Positions 44,192-53,675 of a stretch of 64,000 nt of DNA are shown here, piece by piece (the first letter of the stretch is position 1; every line of letters starts with the position of its first letter). A model generated the notes under the pieces. That model did not search any database. It was given only the letters and a program-made list of their open reading frames with translations, and had not been told where the DNA came from. The stretch comes from an uncultured Lachnoclostridium sp. (GTDB taxonomy: Bacteria > Bacillota > Clostridia > Lachnospirales > Lachnospiraceae). Both the position numbers and the translations under genes were made by a program. The stretch covers positions 117,088 through 181,087 of the forward strand of contig CAMMSL010000002.1 in NCBI GenBank assembly GCA_946499505.1, in the 5' to 3' direction.

Positions 44192-44241
44192 GAGAACATC
44201 AATCATCGTGCTTGCACGAATGAGGGATGTTCTCTTTTTTT
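44192..44241 (+). terminator. Terminator after the NSS transporter
   Basis: GAGAACATC (44192-44200) pairs with GATGTTCTC (44226-44234), with an inner CGTGCTTGCACG hairpin, followed by seven T. The inner hairpin matches a hairpin in the two copies of the structured repeat. Confidence 0.9.
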
Positions 44242-44246
44242 ATATA

Positions 44247-44330
44247 GGGCGCAGCCCGTGAGCGAGATGGAGCGCGAAGCGGGGAATCGAGCTGCAAGGC
44301 AAGAGCCGGATGGAGCCAAGGCGCAGCCCG
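44247..44330. repeat. GC-rich intergenic segment with direct repeat GGCGCAGCCCG
   Basis: The 11-bp GGCGCAGCCCG occurs at 44248-44258 and 44320-44330, flanking 61 GC-rich bases of purine-rich, tRNA-like-unrelated sequence with no frame. It differs in composition from the AT-rich promoter that follows and may be a small interspersed element. The rest of the 306-bp gap is the MerR promoter region. Confidence 0.4.
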
Positions 44331-44382
44331 TAATATTTGATCATATATTTTTCATTTATTATAAAAAATTGCCGGCAGATAC

Positions 44383-44413
44383 TTGACTGTATACCTGTTA
44401 TATACTTTAACAT
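44383..44413 (+). promoter_or_regulatory. MerR-type promoter/operator of the fusion operon
   Basis: TTGACT (44383-44388) and TAACAT (44408-44413) are separated by 19 bp, the over-long spacer typical of MerR-controlled promoters. The spacer holds the dyad GTATA...TATAC (44389-44405). It lies 63 bp before the MerR-permease start, so autoregulation is likely. Confidence 0.6.
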
Positions 44414-44475
44414 GTGTATACGAAAAGACCGAAACGAGGTGTTTCCGAAAAGAACATCAGATGGGAGGTGCGGGC

Positions 44476-46407
44476 TTGAATACAAAACAGGTGGAGGAAC
44501 TGACAGGAATGTCCCGGCAGAATATCCGTTACTATGAACGGATGGGGCTGCTGGAGCCTGCCCGGGACGACAGTAATGCCTACCGTGACTATTCGGGAGA
44601 AGATGTCCGGAGACTGAAATTAATTCGAATGCTCCGGATGCTGGATATGCCGCTGAAAGATATACAGGATATAATAAACGAAAAAGTGTCCTTAAAAGAA
44701 GCGGTAAGGCATCAGAAGGAAGTTTTGCAAACCCAGCAGAAACAATTAAATGCCGCGATAGAGGTTTGCACCAGCATTAGCCGGGAGAAAGATGACAGGC
44801 CGGATGTGGACAGTTATCTTCTGCGTATGGAGAAAATGGAGCAGAATGGTGGGATTTTTGCCCGGTTCGTGGATGATTATAAGCAGGTAGTCCATGAAGA
44901 GCAGGAACGGAAGTTTTCTTTTTATACAGAGAGTCCGGTCAATACGGCAGGCGCATTTGAAAAAGTCCTGAGGGGATATGCGGACGGCAGAGGGCAGAAG
45001 TTCCGTATGATCAAAAAGGGGAAATATCCGGAATTCATGATGGGAACCGAGGTTTATACGGCGGTACGGGTGCTGGAAAAGAAAAAAGAAGGCGAGAAGC
45101 CTGCAGTGAAGATCATATGCGAGAAACAAGATCCGGATCAGAATCACAGACAGATTCCCGAAAAGCGCAGGAGATTTTTTCAGGGTGTTCACATTGTGGC
45201 AACAAATATCCGCAGATACAGGCGAAAAAGTGTTCTGAATCTTATACTCAGTATGTTGACTGTGATGATTCTGGCGTTCTATCTGGGCAATCTTGGGAGT
45301 ACACAACGTCTGCTGGCAGAAATGCCGGAGAAATTTACCATATCCGGAGAAATATGGAATGTATGCGGTGAGATGGACCATGGTTTGTTCATTTCTCATC
45401 AGGTGCTGGACGCGCTTTATGAGTCTCCGGGGATCATCGATATCGCCGAGAGCGCCGGGCTGATCGGAAGCAAAGCTCACACACCCTCGAATGGTGAAAG
45501 TTACGATCCGGGAGATGACCTTTCTGTTGTCGGCATCAATCGGATAGACTGTCTTGAAGACATGGATGATGAAGACATCACATGGGAAAAAGGAATGGAT
45601 TGGGGCACATTTCAGGAGAGCAGAGATCTGTGCCTGGTAAGTGAGACATACGCTGAAGAGTCAGGGCTTTCGGCCGGAGATACGATCACTCTCGACCTTG
45701 CGAGATATTCTCAGGGACTTGCAGGTGTTATTTTGACGCGGGAAGATCTGAAGCCCGGCACATTTTCTGTCGCAGGTATCTATCGGGAAGAGGCGGGAAG
45801 AGACGGCGGGAACCCGGAAGTCCTGCTCCCGCTTGATACGGTGAAGGAGATTTATGAAGAAAATGATAAAGTATACTTTGCCTCAGCGTTATCTTTCAAG
45901 GTGAAAGATCCGATGGAGCTGAATGAAGTAAAACAGGAGCTGGCGGATGCGGGCCTGAAAGAGATCATATACGGCTCTCCCAGTTCTTATGTAGGAATCG
46001 GTGTGAAACTGACGGATTCCATATTTATCCGCTCTATGGAGAGTGCGGACAGGAGTCTGACACTTTTAGAGAGTTTCCTGCCGTTTATCCTCCTGATCGT
46101 GGCGGCAGCGGGATATATTATTCCCAGCCTGCTGTTTCAGAGCAGAAGGGAAGAGTATGCGGTCATGCGCGCACTGGGGACAGGGAAAAGTTTCTGCAGT
46201 CTTATGTTTTATCTTGAGCATATCCTGCCTGCGATGACCGGAGCATTTCTCGGCGCTGCCGCAGGAATCATTGCCGGTGCGCTGGACATTACGGAAGCGA
46301 TTCCTGTCTGGGGGATATATCTGCTTTTCTATATGCTGGGGGCTGCTGCCGCCATGTGGAAGTTTGGAAGATTCAGTATTGCGGCTGTGCTGGCGCACAG
46401 AGATTGA
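44476..46407 (+). CDS. MerR HTH - FtsX-type ABC permease fusion
   Basis: The 643-residue protein joins two modules in one open frame. Residues 1-70 are a MerR winged helix (TKQVEELTGMSRQNIRYYER, LRMLDMPLKDIQDII), followed by a coiled-coil dimer helix (about 75-110) and a linker. One membrane helix (about 252-275), an outside MacB/PCD-like domain (to about 525) and three helices at the C-terminus match FtsX-type permeases. TTG 44476 is chosen: GGGAGGTG is five bases upstream and Asn-Thr-Lys-Gln matches the start of MerR proteins. It precedes an ABC ATPase and a second permease. The likely role is sensing plus transport of an envelope-active compound; the substrate is unknown. Confidence 0.85.
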   Translation: MNTKQVEELTGMSRQNIRYYERMGLLEPARDDSNAYRDYSGEDVRRLKLIRMLRMLDMPLKDIQDIINEKVSLKEAVRHQKEVLQTQQKQLNAAIEVCTSISREKDDRPDVDSYLLRMEKMEQNGGIFARFVDDYKQVVHEEQERKFSFYTESPVNTAGAFEKVLRGYADGRGQKFRMIKKGKYPEFMMGTEVYTAVRVLEKKKEGEKPAVKIICEKQDPDQNHRQIPEKRRRFFQGVHIVATNIRRYRRKSVLNLILSMLTVMILAFYLGNLGSTQRLLAEMPEKFTISGEIWNVCGEMDHGLFISHQVLDALYESPGIIDIAESAGLIGSKAHTPSNGESYDPGDDLSVVGINRIDCLEDMDDEDITWEKGMDWGTFQESRDLCLVSETYAEESGLSAGDTITLDLARYSQGLAGVILTREDLKPGTFSVAGIYREEAGRDGGNPEVLLPLDTVKEIYEENDKVYFASALSFKVKDPMELNEVKQELADAGLKEIIYGSPSSYVGIGVKLTDSIFIRSMESADRSLTLLESFLPFILLIVAAAGYIIPSLLFQSRREEYAVMRALGTGKSFCSLMFYLEHILPAMTGAFLGAAAGIIAGALDITEAIPVWGIYLLFYMLGAAAAMWKFGRFSIAAVLAHRD

Positions 46408-46416
46408 GAGGTATAT

Positions 46417-47106
46417 ATGGAACGGATTAGAGTGGAATCAGTGAGTTATTCTTACCAAAATAAATATCAGACTGTGGAAGCAGTAAAAGAAGTGACCTGT
46501 AGTTTTGAATCGGGAAAAATGTATGTGATCACAGGGGAATCGGGCAGCGGAAAAAGTACTTTTCTGTCTCTTCTGGCAGGGCTGGACTGTCCGAAGAGTG
46601 GACGTATCGTTGTGGACGGGGAGGATTTGAGCCGGATTGACAGGGATGCATACCGCAGGGAGAAAGTGGCTGTGATCTACCAGGCGTTTCATCTCTTTCC
46701 TCTGCTCACTGCCCTGGAAAATGTCATGTATCCGTTGGAGATACAGGGAATGCAGCGCAGAGAAGCCAAAGCACATGCAGCAGAATATCTCAGGGAGGTT
46801 GGAATCGCTGAAGAAAAGGCTGTGAAATATCCGAGGATGATGAGCGGAGGAGAGCAGCAGAGAACAGCTGTTGCACGGGCAATGGCGTCTGGCGGCAGGA
46901 TTGTTCTCGCCGATGAACCAACGGGAAATCTTGACACGGAAAATGAGGAGAAGATCGTGGAACTTCTTGCTTCCCTTGCCCATGAAAAAGATTTTACCGT
47001 TATTATGGTGACGCACAACAGACAGATCGCAGACCGGGCGGACGTGCGTTTGGTCATGAAAGACGGCAGGATGACAGAAACAGCGATGGAAACTTCGGGA
47101 CAGTGA
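46417..47106 (+). CDS. ABC transporter ATPase, LolD/MacB-type
   Basis: The 229-residue ATPase has Walker A GESGSGKST (near 39-47), Q-loop YQAFHLFP, signature MSGGEQQRTAVARA and Walker B VLADEPTGNLD. The family pairs with FtsX-like permeases and powers mechanotransmission or peptide export. It starts 9 bp after the MerR-permease stop and is followed by the second permease. Confidence 0.95.
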   Translation: MERIRVESVSYSYQNKYQTVEAVKEVTCSFESGKMYVITGESGSGKSTFLSLLAGLDCPKSGRIVVDGEDLSRIDRDAYRREKVAVIYQAFHLFPLLTALENVMYPLEIQGMQRREAKAHAAEYLREVGIAEEKAVKYPRMMSGGEQQRTAVARAMASGGRIVLADEPTGNLDTENEEKIVELLASLAHEKDFTVIMVTHNRQIADRADVRLVMKDGRMTETAMETSGQ

Positions 47107-47117
47107 GGTGTTGATGA

Positions 47118-48947
47118 ATGACATTTTATTACAGCATAAAACAGACGATAAGAAGCCCGCTCAAGAGTATTCTGTTTTTTCTGCTTATCGGCATATGTGC
47201 GTTCTTCCTTGCTCTGGGTGGTTCTTTCTGGTATATGGGAAACGATGATCTCCAGAATTTTGATGAGAAATTTATAACGATCGGAACGGTGGAACAGAAG
47301 TACGAAGGGACCTCGACAAGATCAAGATGGAATCCCGAAACGCAGGAGTATGAATATTACAATATAGGGTATTACGGAAACTGGGTTGACGATGACACTC
47401 TGGATTTTCAGGGGGCGGATTATATCTTAAAGCCCCGGCAGCGTCCGTTTTTCGGAGCTTATATCGAGAATCTCTATGATGGGATCGGAAGCCCCGATTT
47501 GGGGACGGTAGAGGCGACGCCTGTAGAGACTGGAGCAATGTATCCCTCGCTTCTCATGCGTGTTATCCGTACGATTGACGGGACGATGGAGGAAGGAGAA
47601 CTTTTTTACCTCTGCGATCATGAGGACCCTGAACCGGATATACTGGAGGCAGGCAAAACTTATGTGATGCAGATACAGATGCGGACATTTGCACACGGCC
47701 CGGCAGTGAAAGAGGGGGAAGAGGCTCTGGAATACTGGCTGGCTCCCGGTATTACATCATCACAGTATACATTCGATAAAGAGAAGGTCTATGATCCGGT
47801 CAATGAAGAAGAACGGTATTATGACGAAGTGACAGACGGGTTTTATGAGACGGAGCGGGGAAAAAGATGGCTTAAGCTTGCTTTATTCCAGGATCTTCAG
47901 ATGCGGACGATTCCTGTTCAGCCCACAGACGGAACTTGCCTTCTCATGCATTTTTATAATGGTGAGGCACAGATTACGGAGGGACGGGATATCACAAAAG
48001 AAGAGTACGCGCAGGGAGCAAAAGTATGTCTGATCCCGGAAAATCTGGCGATGCAGCTCAGCATGGATCTGGGCGACAAATTGAATCTGCCTCTCTACTA
48101 TGCGGACTATTCAAGCTCTGTCGGCGATGCGTCGGTACTCGGAGGCGGTGGTCCGTATCTCTATCAGATCCTGAATGCCAAAGGAGAGATTTACGATATA
48201 TTTAATGAGCAGAAATACGAGATCGTGGGTATCTATAAGGCAGAAGATAAAGGTTCAGGCAGCTACAGCGCCGGTCAGAATGAGGTCGTGATCCCCTGGA
48301 ATGCTCTGCCTGAGAACTGCTGGGCAGATAATATTGTCGGCGTAGCTCCTATGACAGGCGCCACCACATCATTCCAGATTCCCAACGGGACGATTGAAAA
48401 ATTTCAGGAGAAGTGGGAGGAGCAGGGCATCGATGATCTGGAATTTCGGTTTTACGATATGGGATATACCCAGCTTCAGGAAGGGCTTGAGAACCGAAAG
48501 TTGATGTCGGTTGTATTTCTGGTCAGCGGATGTGCGATGGCGGTCATGATCCTGTGCTTCTTTTCGAATCTGTTTATTACAGGCCAAAGAGAGCGTATCA
48601 CGGCAGAACGCCTTATGGGACGGACGAAAAGGCAGTGCGCGGCATCTATCCTGACAGGAATGCTTATATTAAGTGCTGCCGGGTGTATCGCGGGGAGTGC
48701 GGGAGGCTGGCTTGCGTCAGAAAAAGCTGCAGAGAACATGGGAGATACGTTGGAGTTTGACCGGACGTACAGCGATAACGCAGTCGCGGATGCGGAACCT
48801 GCAGAAGAGGCAGAACCGCCGGGAATCATGCTCCCCTGCGTGACGGGAGCCGTTCTCCTGGCAGCGTCGGCTGCCGTGTCTGCCGGATATATGGGGAGGA
48901 CGCTGCGGAAAGAGCCGTTGAAGATGCTGGGTGAGATCGAGGAATGA
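47118..48947 (+). CDS. FtsX-family ABC permease
   Basis: The 609-residue protein has one N-terminal helix (ILFFLLIGICAFFLALGGSF, about 19-38), a large outside domain (about 45-455) rich in acidic and aromatic residues, and three C-terminal helices, then a short tail. It is the second half of the transporter whose first half is the MerR fusion. The outside domain is long for the family and shows no recognised substrate-binding fold. Confidence 0.88.
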   Translation: MTFYYSIKQTIRSPLKSILFFLLIGICAFFLALGGSFWYMGNDDLQNFDEKFITIGTVEQKYEGTSTRSRWNPETQEYEYYNIGYYGNWVDDDTLDFQGADYILKPRQRPFFGAYIENLYDGIGSPDLGTVEATPVETGAMYPSLLMRVIRTIDGTMEEGELFYLCDHEDPEPDILEAGKTYVMQIQMRTFAHGPAVKEGEEALEYWLAPGITSSQYTFDKEKVYDPVNEEERYYDEVTDGFYETERGKRWLKLALFQDLQMRTIPVQPTDGTCLLMHFYNGEAQITEGRDITKEEYAQGAKVCLIPENLAMQLSMDLGDKLNLPLYYADYSSSVGDASVLGGGGPYLYQILNAKGEIYDIFNEQKYEIVGIYKAEDKGSGSYSAGQNEVVIPWNALPENCWADNIVGVAPMTGATTSFQIPNGTIEKFQEKWEEQGIDDLEFRFYDMGYTQLQEGLENRKLMSVVFLVSGCAMAVMILCFFSNLFITGQRERITAERLMGRTKRQCAASILTGMLILSAAGCIAGSAGGWLASEKAAENMGDTLEFDRTYSDNAVADAEPAEEAEPPGIMLPCVTGAVLLAASAAVSAGYMGRTLRKEPLKMLGEIEE

Positions 48948-48985
48948 TAAGAAAATAATTTATATTCGGATAAACGTGCAGTCAG

Positions 48986-49024
48986 AATGCCGGCTTTCTT
49001 TTTTTACAGAAAGTCGGCATTTTG
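48986..49024 (+). terminator. Terminator of the MerR-FtsX operon
   Basis: AATGCCGGCTTTC pairs with GAAAGTCGGCATT (one G-U), followed by TTT. The remaining 240 bp before the galactanase gene is AT-rich, with a GCGCAAT/ATTGCGC hairpin at 49209-49239 (possible operator); otherwise nothing is seen. Confidence 0.85.
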
Positions 49025-49261
49025 GCGCACTAAAGAAATAATTCATTCCTCATAATAAAAAGTGGGGCTGATAAAGAACAAATACAAAATAATTTGCGCA
49101 ATTTAATGTTGGTATTGCATAAATAATAGCTAAATAAATTGGAGAAAACATAGAAAATGTAAAAAATAATTGCCCGGAAATGCCAGCGGATATATACTGA
49201 TACAAGAAAGCGCAATCGCTTGCTCAATGTATTGCGCAAGAGTAAAAAAGGAGATGAAGGA

Positions 49262-52200
49262 ATGGGTAAGAAAAAACGGAATCCATGGAAAAGAGCGCTG
49301 GCACTTTTGATGTCGCTGTGTATGATCTGGAGCATGGCGGCATTTACCGTGCTTGCTGAGGAACCGGAGGAAGGAGACGATTACCATATTGAAGTTACAG
49401 TGGATAACGAGAATCCGAAAGCCGGCGACACAGTTCATTTTACGGCAAAAGTCATGAATGGAGATACTGAGATAACAGATCTGGATGCAGCAGGTCTGAG
49501 TCTGTGGTGGTGGCCGGATCAGTGGACGAGCGGCTACGAAGATGGACTGCTGGATACTGCCCCAAGTGACAACAGCGGCAGTGTATTTGAGGTTGATATG
49601 ACGCTGCCGAGCGTGGGAAATTATTATATTGTGGCACAGCTGCAGCGTGATAAGAATGAGCTGACGAGAACGGTAGTTTCTTTTACAACAACGGAAGCGG
49701 ATACTCCGGACGAAGGGGATACGGATGGATATATTCAGGGTGAACTCAATGTGAAAAAAGTGGATGATCTCAGCGATGACTTTATCATGGGACTGGACAT
49801 TTCCTCTGTGATTTCAGAATTCAACAGCGGGGTAACCTATCAGGATTTCGATGGAAATGTAATTAATAATATCAGCGATTTCTGTAAATTTCTGAAAGAA
49901 GACTGCGGTATTACCCATATCCGTGTGCGTGTCTGGAATAATCCGTACGACAGCAAAGGAAACGGATACGGCGGTGGAGACAACGATGTGGATACAGCTG
50001 TAGAAATCGCGGAAGGATGCGCGGATGCAGGACTTAAGATGCTGATCGACTTCCACTACTCTGATTTCTGGGCAGATCCGAGTAAACAGCAGCCGCCGAA
50101 AGGTTGGGAGAATTACAGTCTGGCAGAAAAAGAAGCAGCAATCGGCGATTTCACGACAGACTCTCTCAAAAAGATTGCAGCTACCGGTGCTGAGATTGAT
50201 ATGGTACAGGTCGGAAATGAGACAACCAACAGTTTTGTTGGCGAGACCGGAACAAACTATGCAGATATGTGCACATTGTTTAATGCGGGGGCAAAGGCGA
50301 TTCGAGCATTTGATTCAGGGATTAAAATTGTGATCCATTTTACGAATCCGGAGCGGACAAACCAGCTTGTAAACTGGGCAGCGCGCCTTCAGGATAATAA
50401 TGTAGATTATGATATCCTTGCAACATCGTATTACCCGTACTGGCATGGAACTCTGGAAAATCTGAAGAGTCAGTTTGAGGCCGTTCGGACACAGTATGGA
50501 AAAGACGTAATGGTGGCGGAGACGAGCTATGCATATACTCTCGCCGATACGGACGGACATGACAATACTGTGCGGGTAAGACAAAATGATACCGTAACTT
50601 CCTACGAATTCAGCGAACAGGGACAGGCAGACTGTATTCGTGATATTATCGCTGCAGTAAATGAAGCAGGAGGCCTTGGCGTTTATTACTGGGAGCCGGC
50701 ATGGATCACAGTGGGAGATACTACCGGGCTGGAAGGAGAAGCGTATACTGCACAGGTAGAAGCAAATAAGGAGCTGTGGGAGACATATGGATCCGGCTGG
50801 GCATCCAGCTATTCCGGAGAATATGATCCGGACGATGCCGGGGTGTGGTACGGCGGATCGGCCGTGGATAATCAGGCTATGTTCGGATCCGATGGCGCGG
50901 CCCTTGACAGCCTTCATGTATGGGAGTATGTGAAAACAGGAGCTGTATCCACCAAACTATCAGCAGAAACTATAGAAAGCGTATCCGAGTCAATAGAGAA
51001 AAACGGAACCTATACCCTGCCGGATACAATTAACGTATCTTACAGTGACGGAACGACTGTCGCAGAACCGGTAGTGTGGAACAGCGATGATATAGCTGCC
51101 GTAAATACAGCCATTCCGGAAACATATGTGATCCGCGGTACGGTCACATTTTCAAAAGAAATAACAGGCGGAAATTACGAGGGATTTACACAGGCGGAAA
51201 CAACCTATACACTGACAGTAAAAGGGAAAGAAGAATCAAATCTGATCACAGATGCAGATGCGGCAGGATTTGAGGATGGAACCGATTTTACTGTCAATAA
51301 TATAAAGATACCAGATAGTGAAAACGTGTATGAAGGAGAATCCAGTGCACACTGGTATCAAGCTGCGGGCGGTACCGGAAGTTTTGTCTATAATGTGCCG
51401 ATCACACTGCAGCCGGGCTGGTATACTTTCAGTGTTGCTGCAATGGGTGAGACAGGAGATAAAGTATCTCTGAATATTCTGAATGAGTCAGATCAGGTAC
51501 TCTTTGAAGGAAATGCAGCGGAACTTACAGGATGGACCAATAATCCGGATGAGTGGCTGAATCCGTCGGTGACCTTTTATCTGGACAAGGAGACAACAGT
51601 GAAACTTCAGGGAACAGTTGAGATCCTTGCAGGAGGCTGGGGAGCTGTGGATAATATGCAGCTGGTTTCCCATGAAAGCTATGTATATGCAGATAACGGA
51701 GATGGAACACATCAGCTTTTGTGCGGTGATTGCGGTGAAAAGCTGGAGGATGCCGTGGCGTGTACATTTGCAGCTTCATCTGTAACAGATGCTGCAGAAG
51801 GACAGTCAGCCTATGTGACATATACCTGTGTCTGCGGCGCTCAGGAGAACAAAGATGTTCCAGTTTCAATTACGGGAATGACTGAAGAAGTGAGCCTGAA
51901 AACAGGTGAAAGTACGACACTGGATGCACAGATTGAAGCGGGAAGCATCCCGGAAGATGTAACGCTTCAGGAGTCGGGAACCTATGCGAGCAGTGATGAG
52001 AATGTGGTCAAAGTTGATTCGGATGGCCACGTAACAGCTGTAGGCGAAGGCACCGCTTATATTACGTATACAGTGAAAGGTAATGTTGCGCTTAATGGCA
52101 GTACGGAAGTATTTACCGCAGCGCAGAAGAGTATTGCGGTAAAGGTTACTGCGGCAGCAGAGCCGAATCCGGGACCAGATCCTTCTGATCCGGATAAAAA

Positions 52201-52432
52201 GCCGGAAACCGTACCGACTCAGCCGGACAGCGGCACAGATGGAAATACAGATAATACAGGAGATAAACCAAAGGGGGAGAACACAACTCCTGCAGTCTCA
52301 GAACCATCATCCCAGAATGCTGTTCAGACTGGAGATGACGCTGTGTCTCCGATGATATGGATTGTACTTATGGGTGTGTGTGCTGCTACTGTTACAGTAA
52401 CTGCAATAAAAGTAAGAAAGCACAGAGACTAA
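49262..52432 (+). CDS. Secreted GH53 endo-beta-1,4-galactanase with cell-wall tail
   Basis: The 1056-residue protein has a signal peptide (1-33, KRALALLMSLCMIWSMAAFT), an N-terminal beta domain, the GH53 barrel (about 170-555) with acid/base Glu320 (VQVGNETTN) and nucleophile Glu420 (VMVAETSY), an Ig-like domain, a CBM-like domain (about 655-790), a Cys-rich segment, a Big_2-like domain and a Pro/Asp/Thr linker. The C-terminus ends VQTGDDAVS plus a membrane helix and KVRKHRD, a sortase-signal-like tail that differs from LPXTG. It degrades arabinogalactan/pectin side chains outside the cell. RBS AAGGAGATGAAGGA. Confidence 0.9.
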   Translation: MGKKKRNPWKRALALLMSLCMIWSMAAFTVLAEEPEEGDDYHIEVTVDNENPKAGDTVHFTAKVMNGDTEITDLDAAGLSLWWWPDQWTSGYEDGLLDTAPSDNSGSVFEVDMTLPSVGNYYIVAQLQRDKNELTRTVVSFTTTEADTPDEGDTDGYIQGELNVKKVDDLSDDFIMGLDISSVISEFNSGVTYQDFDGNVINNISDFCKFLKEDCGITHIRVRVWNNPYDSKGNGYGGGDNDVDTAVEIAEGCADAGLKMLIDFHYSDFWADPSKQQPPKGWENYSLAEKEAAIGDFTTDSLKKIAATGAEIDMVQVGNETTNSFVGETGTNYADMCTLFNAGAKAIRAFDSGIKIVIHFTNPERTNQLVNWAARLQDNNVDYDILATSYYPYWHGTLENLKSQFEAVRTQYGKDVMVAETSYAYTLADTDGHDNTVRVRQNDTVTSYEFSEQGQADCIRDIIAAVNEAGGLGVYYWEPAWITVGDTTGLEGEAYTAQVEANKELWETYGSGWASSYSGEYDPDDAGVWYGGSAVDNQAMFGSDGAALDSLHVWEYVKTGAVSTKLSAETIESVSESIEKNGTYTLPDTINVSYSDGTTVAEPVVWNSDDIAAVNTAIPETYVIRGTVTFSKEITGGNYEGFTQAETTYTLTVKGKEESNLITDADAAGFEDGTDFTVNNIKIPDSENVYEGESSAHWYQAAGGTGSFVYNVPITLQPGWYTFSVAAMGETGDKVSLNILNESDQVLFEGNAAELTGWTNNPDEWLNPSVTFYLDKETTVKLQGTVEILAGGWGAVDNMQLVSHESYVYADNGDGTHQLLCGDCGEKLEDAVACTFAASSVTDAAEGQSAYVTYTCVCGAQENKDVPVSITGMTEEVSLKTGESTTLDAQIEAGSIPEDVTLQESGTYASSDENVVKVDSDGHVTAVGEGTAYITYTVKGNVALNGSTEVFTAAQKSIAVKVTAAAEPNPGPDPSDPDKKPETVPTQPDSGTDGNTDNTGDKPKGENTTPAVSEPSSQNAVQTGDDAVSPMIWIVLMGVCAATVTVTAIKVRKHRD

Positions 52433-52538
52433 AAAGAATAAGTAAGAAAGAATAAAAGCAAAAAGAGAAGTTGTGGGAGTGCAGCCGGATTATTAAGAAT
52501 GACCGGAAGCACTCCTGCTTTTATATTATACGGGAATC

Positions 52539-52641
52539 AAAATCGTTTCTTATATAATTTCTCTACCACCCCGATCACCGCATACAGCGCCATTGTCATA
52601 ATGCACAGCAGCACGATCGACATGAGCAGCCAGTTCATCTT
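52539..52641 (-). pseudogene. Duplicated 3' end of the ABC permease gene
   Basis: On the minus strand this encodes KMNWLLMSIVLLCIM, continuing to the stop (34 codons). It is nearly identical to the last 34 codons of the complete permease gene at 53676-54488 and ends with its own TGA. Homology stops abruptly at 52641. The MNT-HEPN pair lies between the two copies. The rest of the 374-bp gap, up to 52806, shows only an AT-rich promoter region. Confidence 0.85.
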
Positions 52642-52806
52642 GAAGAGGTGAAGAGACAAAAAGACAAAATGACCATCGTTCAAGTAATATAGAAAGCTGA
52701 TAAGAATGACGAAAAACGTTGAAGGTGTCAGGTATACAAATTTTAATGAATACGGTATAATAAATATTAAAATAAAGGGGCTTTAAACTGAAAGAGGTGA
52801 GGTCAA

Positions 52807-53142
52807 ATGCCGACAAATATTACAGATATAATGCAGCAGTTCGCCAGCAGTTTGAGGAAACTTCTGGGAAATACTCTTGATAGTGTTATCGTATATGGGT
52901 CATATGCGAGAGGAGATTATTCTGAACTTTCAGATATTGATGTTATGATTCTGGTTACTCTGACAGAGGAAAAAATAAAGAAAATATCAGATGAGATCAG
53001 TGATATGGCTTTTGAATATTTGATGAAATTCGGAGTAGATATTTCGCCGGTAATAACCAATATAGATCATTTTAACTATTGGGTAGATAATCTGCCCTAC
53101 TATCGTAATGTAAGAGATGAGGGGGTAAGACTCAGTGCATGA
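52807..53142 (+). CDS. MNT-type nucleotidyltransferase antitoxin
   Basis: The 111-residue protein has the minimal nucleotidyltransferase motif GSYARGDYSELSDIDVMILV (GS...DxD, near 36-55). In type VII toxin-antitoxin pairs MntA AMPylates and blocks the HEPN toxin. It overlaps the HEPN gene by 8 bp. GAGGTGAGG precedes the ATG. Confidence 0.92.
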   Translation: MPTNITDIMQQFASSLRKLLGNTLDSVIVYGSYARGDYSELSDIDVMILVTLTEEKIKKISDEISDMAFEYLMKFGVDISPVITNIDHFNYWVDNLPYYRNVRDEGVRLSA

Positions 53143-53548
53143 TATCAATAAAGATATAGAATTATCAAAGTACAGGTACTCTTTGGCGAAACAGACTTAT
53201 AATAATGCGAAAATGTGTTTTGATAACGGGTTCTACAGGGATTGCATTAATCGCTCATATTATGCGGTTTTTTATGCGATACGAGCTGTGCTGGCATTAG
53301 AAAGTATAGACTTTAAACGGCATAAAGATGTAGTGGCATACTTTAACAAAGAATTTGTTGCCAAGGGAAAGTTCCCGGGGGAAATGGGGAGACGGCTGGC
53401 TCGATTGAAAATGAAAAGGGAAGAGAGCGATTACAGTGATTTCTTTATTGCCTCTGCAGATGAGGCACAGACACAGCTTCAGTCTGTTGAATATATTTTC
53501 CCACTGATAAGAGAATATTTAGCTGGACATGGTGTGGAAATAGTGTAA
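53135..53548 (+). CDS. HEPN-domain toxin (UPF0332 type)
   Basis: The 137-residue helical protein has the HEPN layout: CINRSYYAVFYAIRAVLAL near 35-53, and the late KREESDYSDFF segment with Arg and the Asp-Tyr pair of UPF0332 proteins. HEPN toxins are RNases. The start is GTG 53135, with GGGGG nine bases upstream, overlapping the antitoxin gene. It forms a TA pair with the MNT gene. Confidence 0.9.
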   Translation: MHDINKDIELSKYRYSLAKQTYNNAKMCFDNGFYRDCINRSYYAVFYAIRAVLALESIDFKRHKDVVAYFNKEFVAKGKFPGEMGRRLARLKMKREESDYSDFFIASADEAQTQLQSVEYIFPLIREYLAGHGVEIV

Positions 53549-53675
53549 ATATTGCAAGAAAAGCAGAATATAGCGAAATGCAAGTGGTCTGCCCTTATAG
53601 TTAAAAACTTTTTTTCAATACCCTCAGACAAATTGATTTTTAGGAAATGTCTGAGGGTATGTTTTGTTTCAGATC

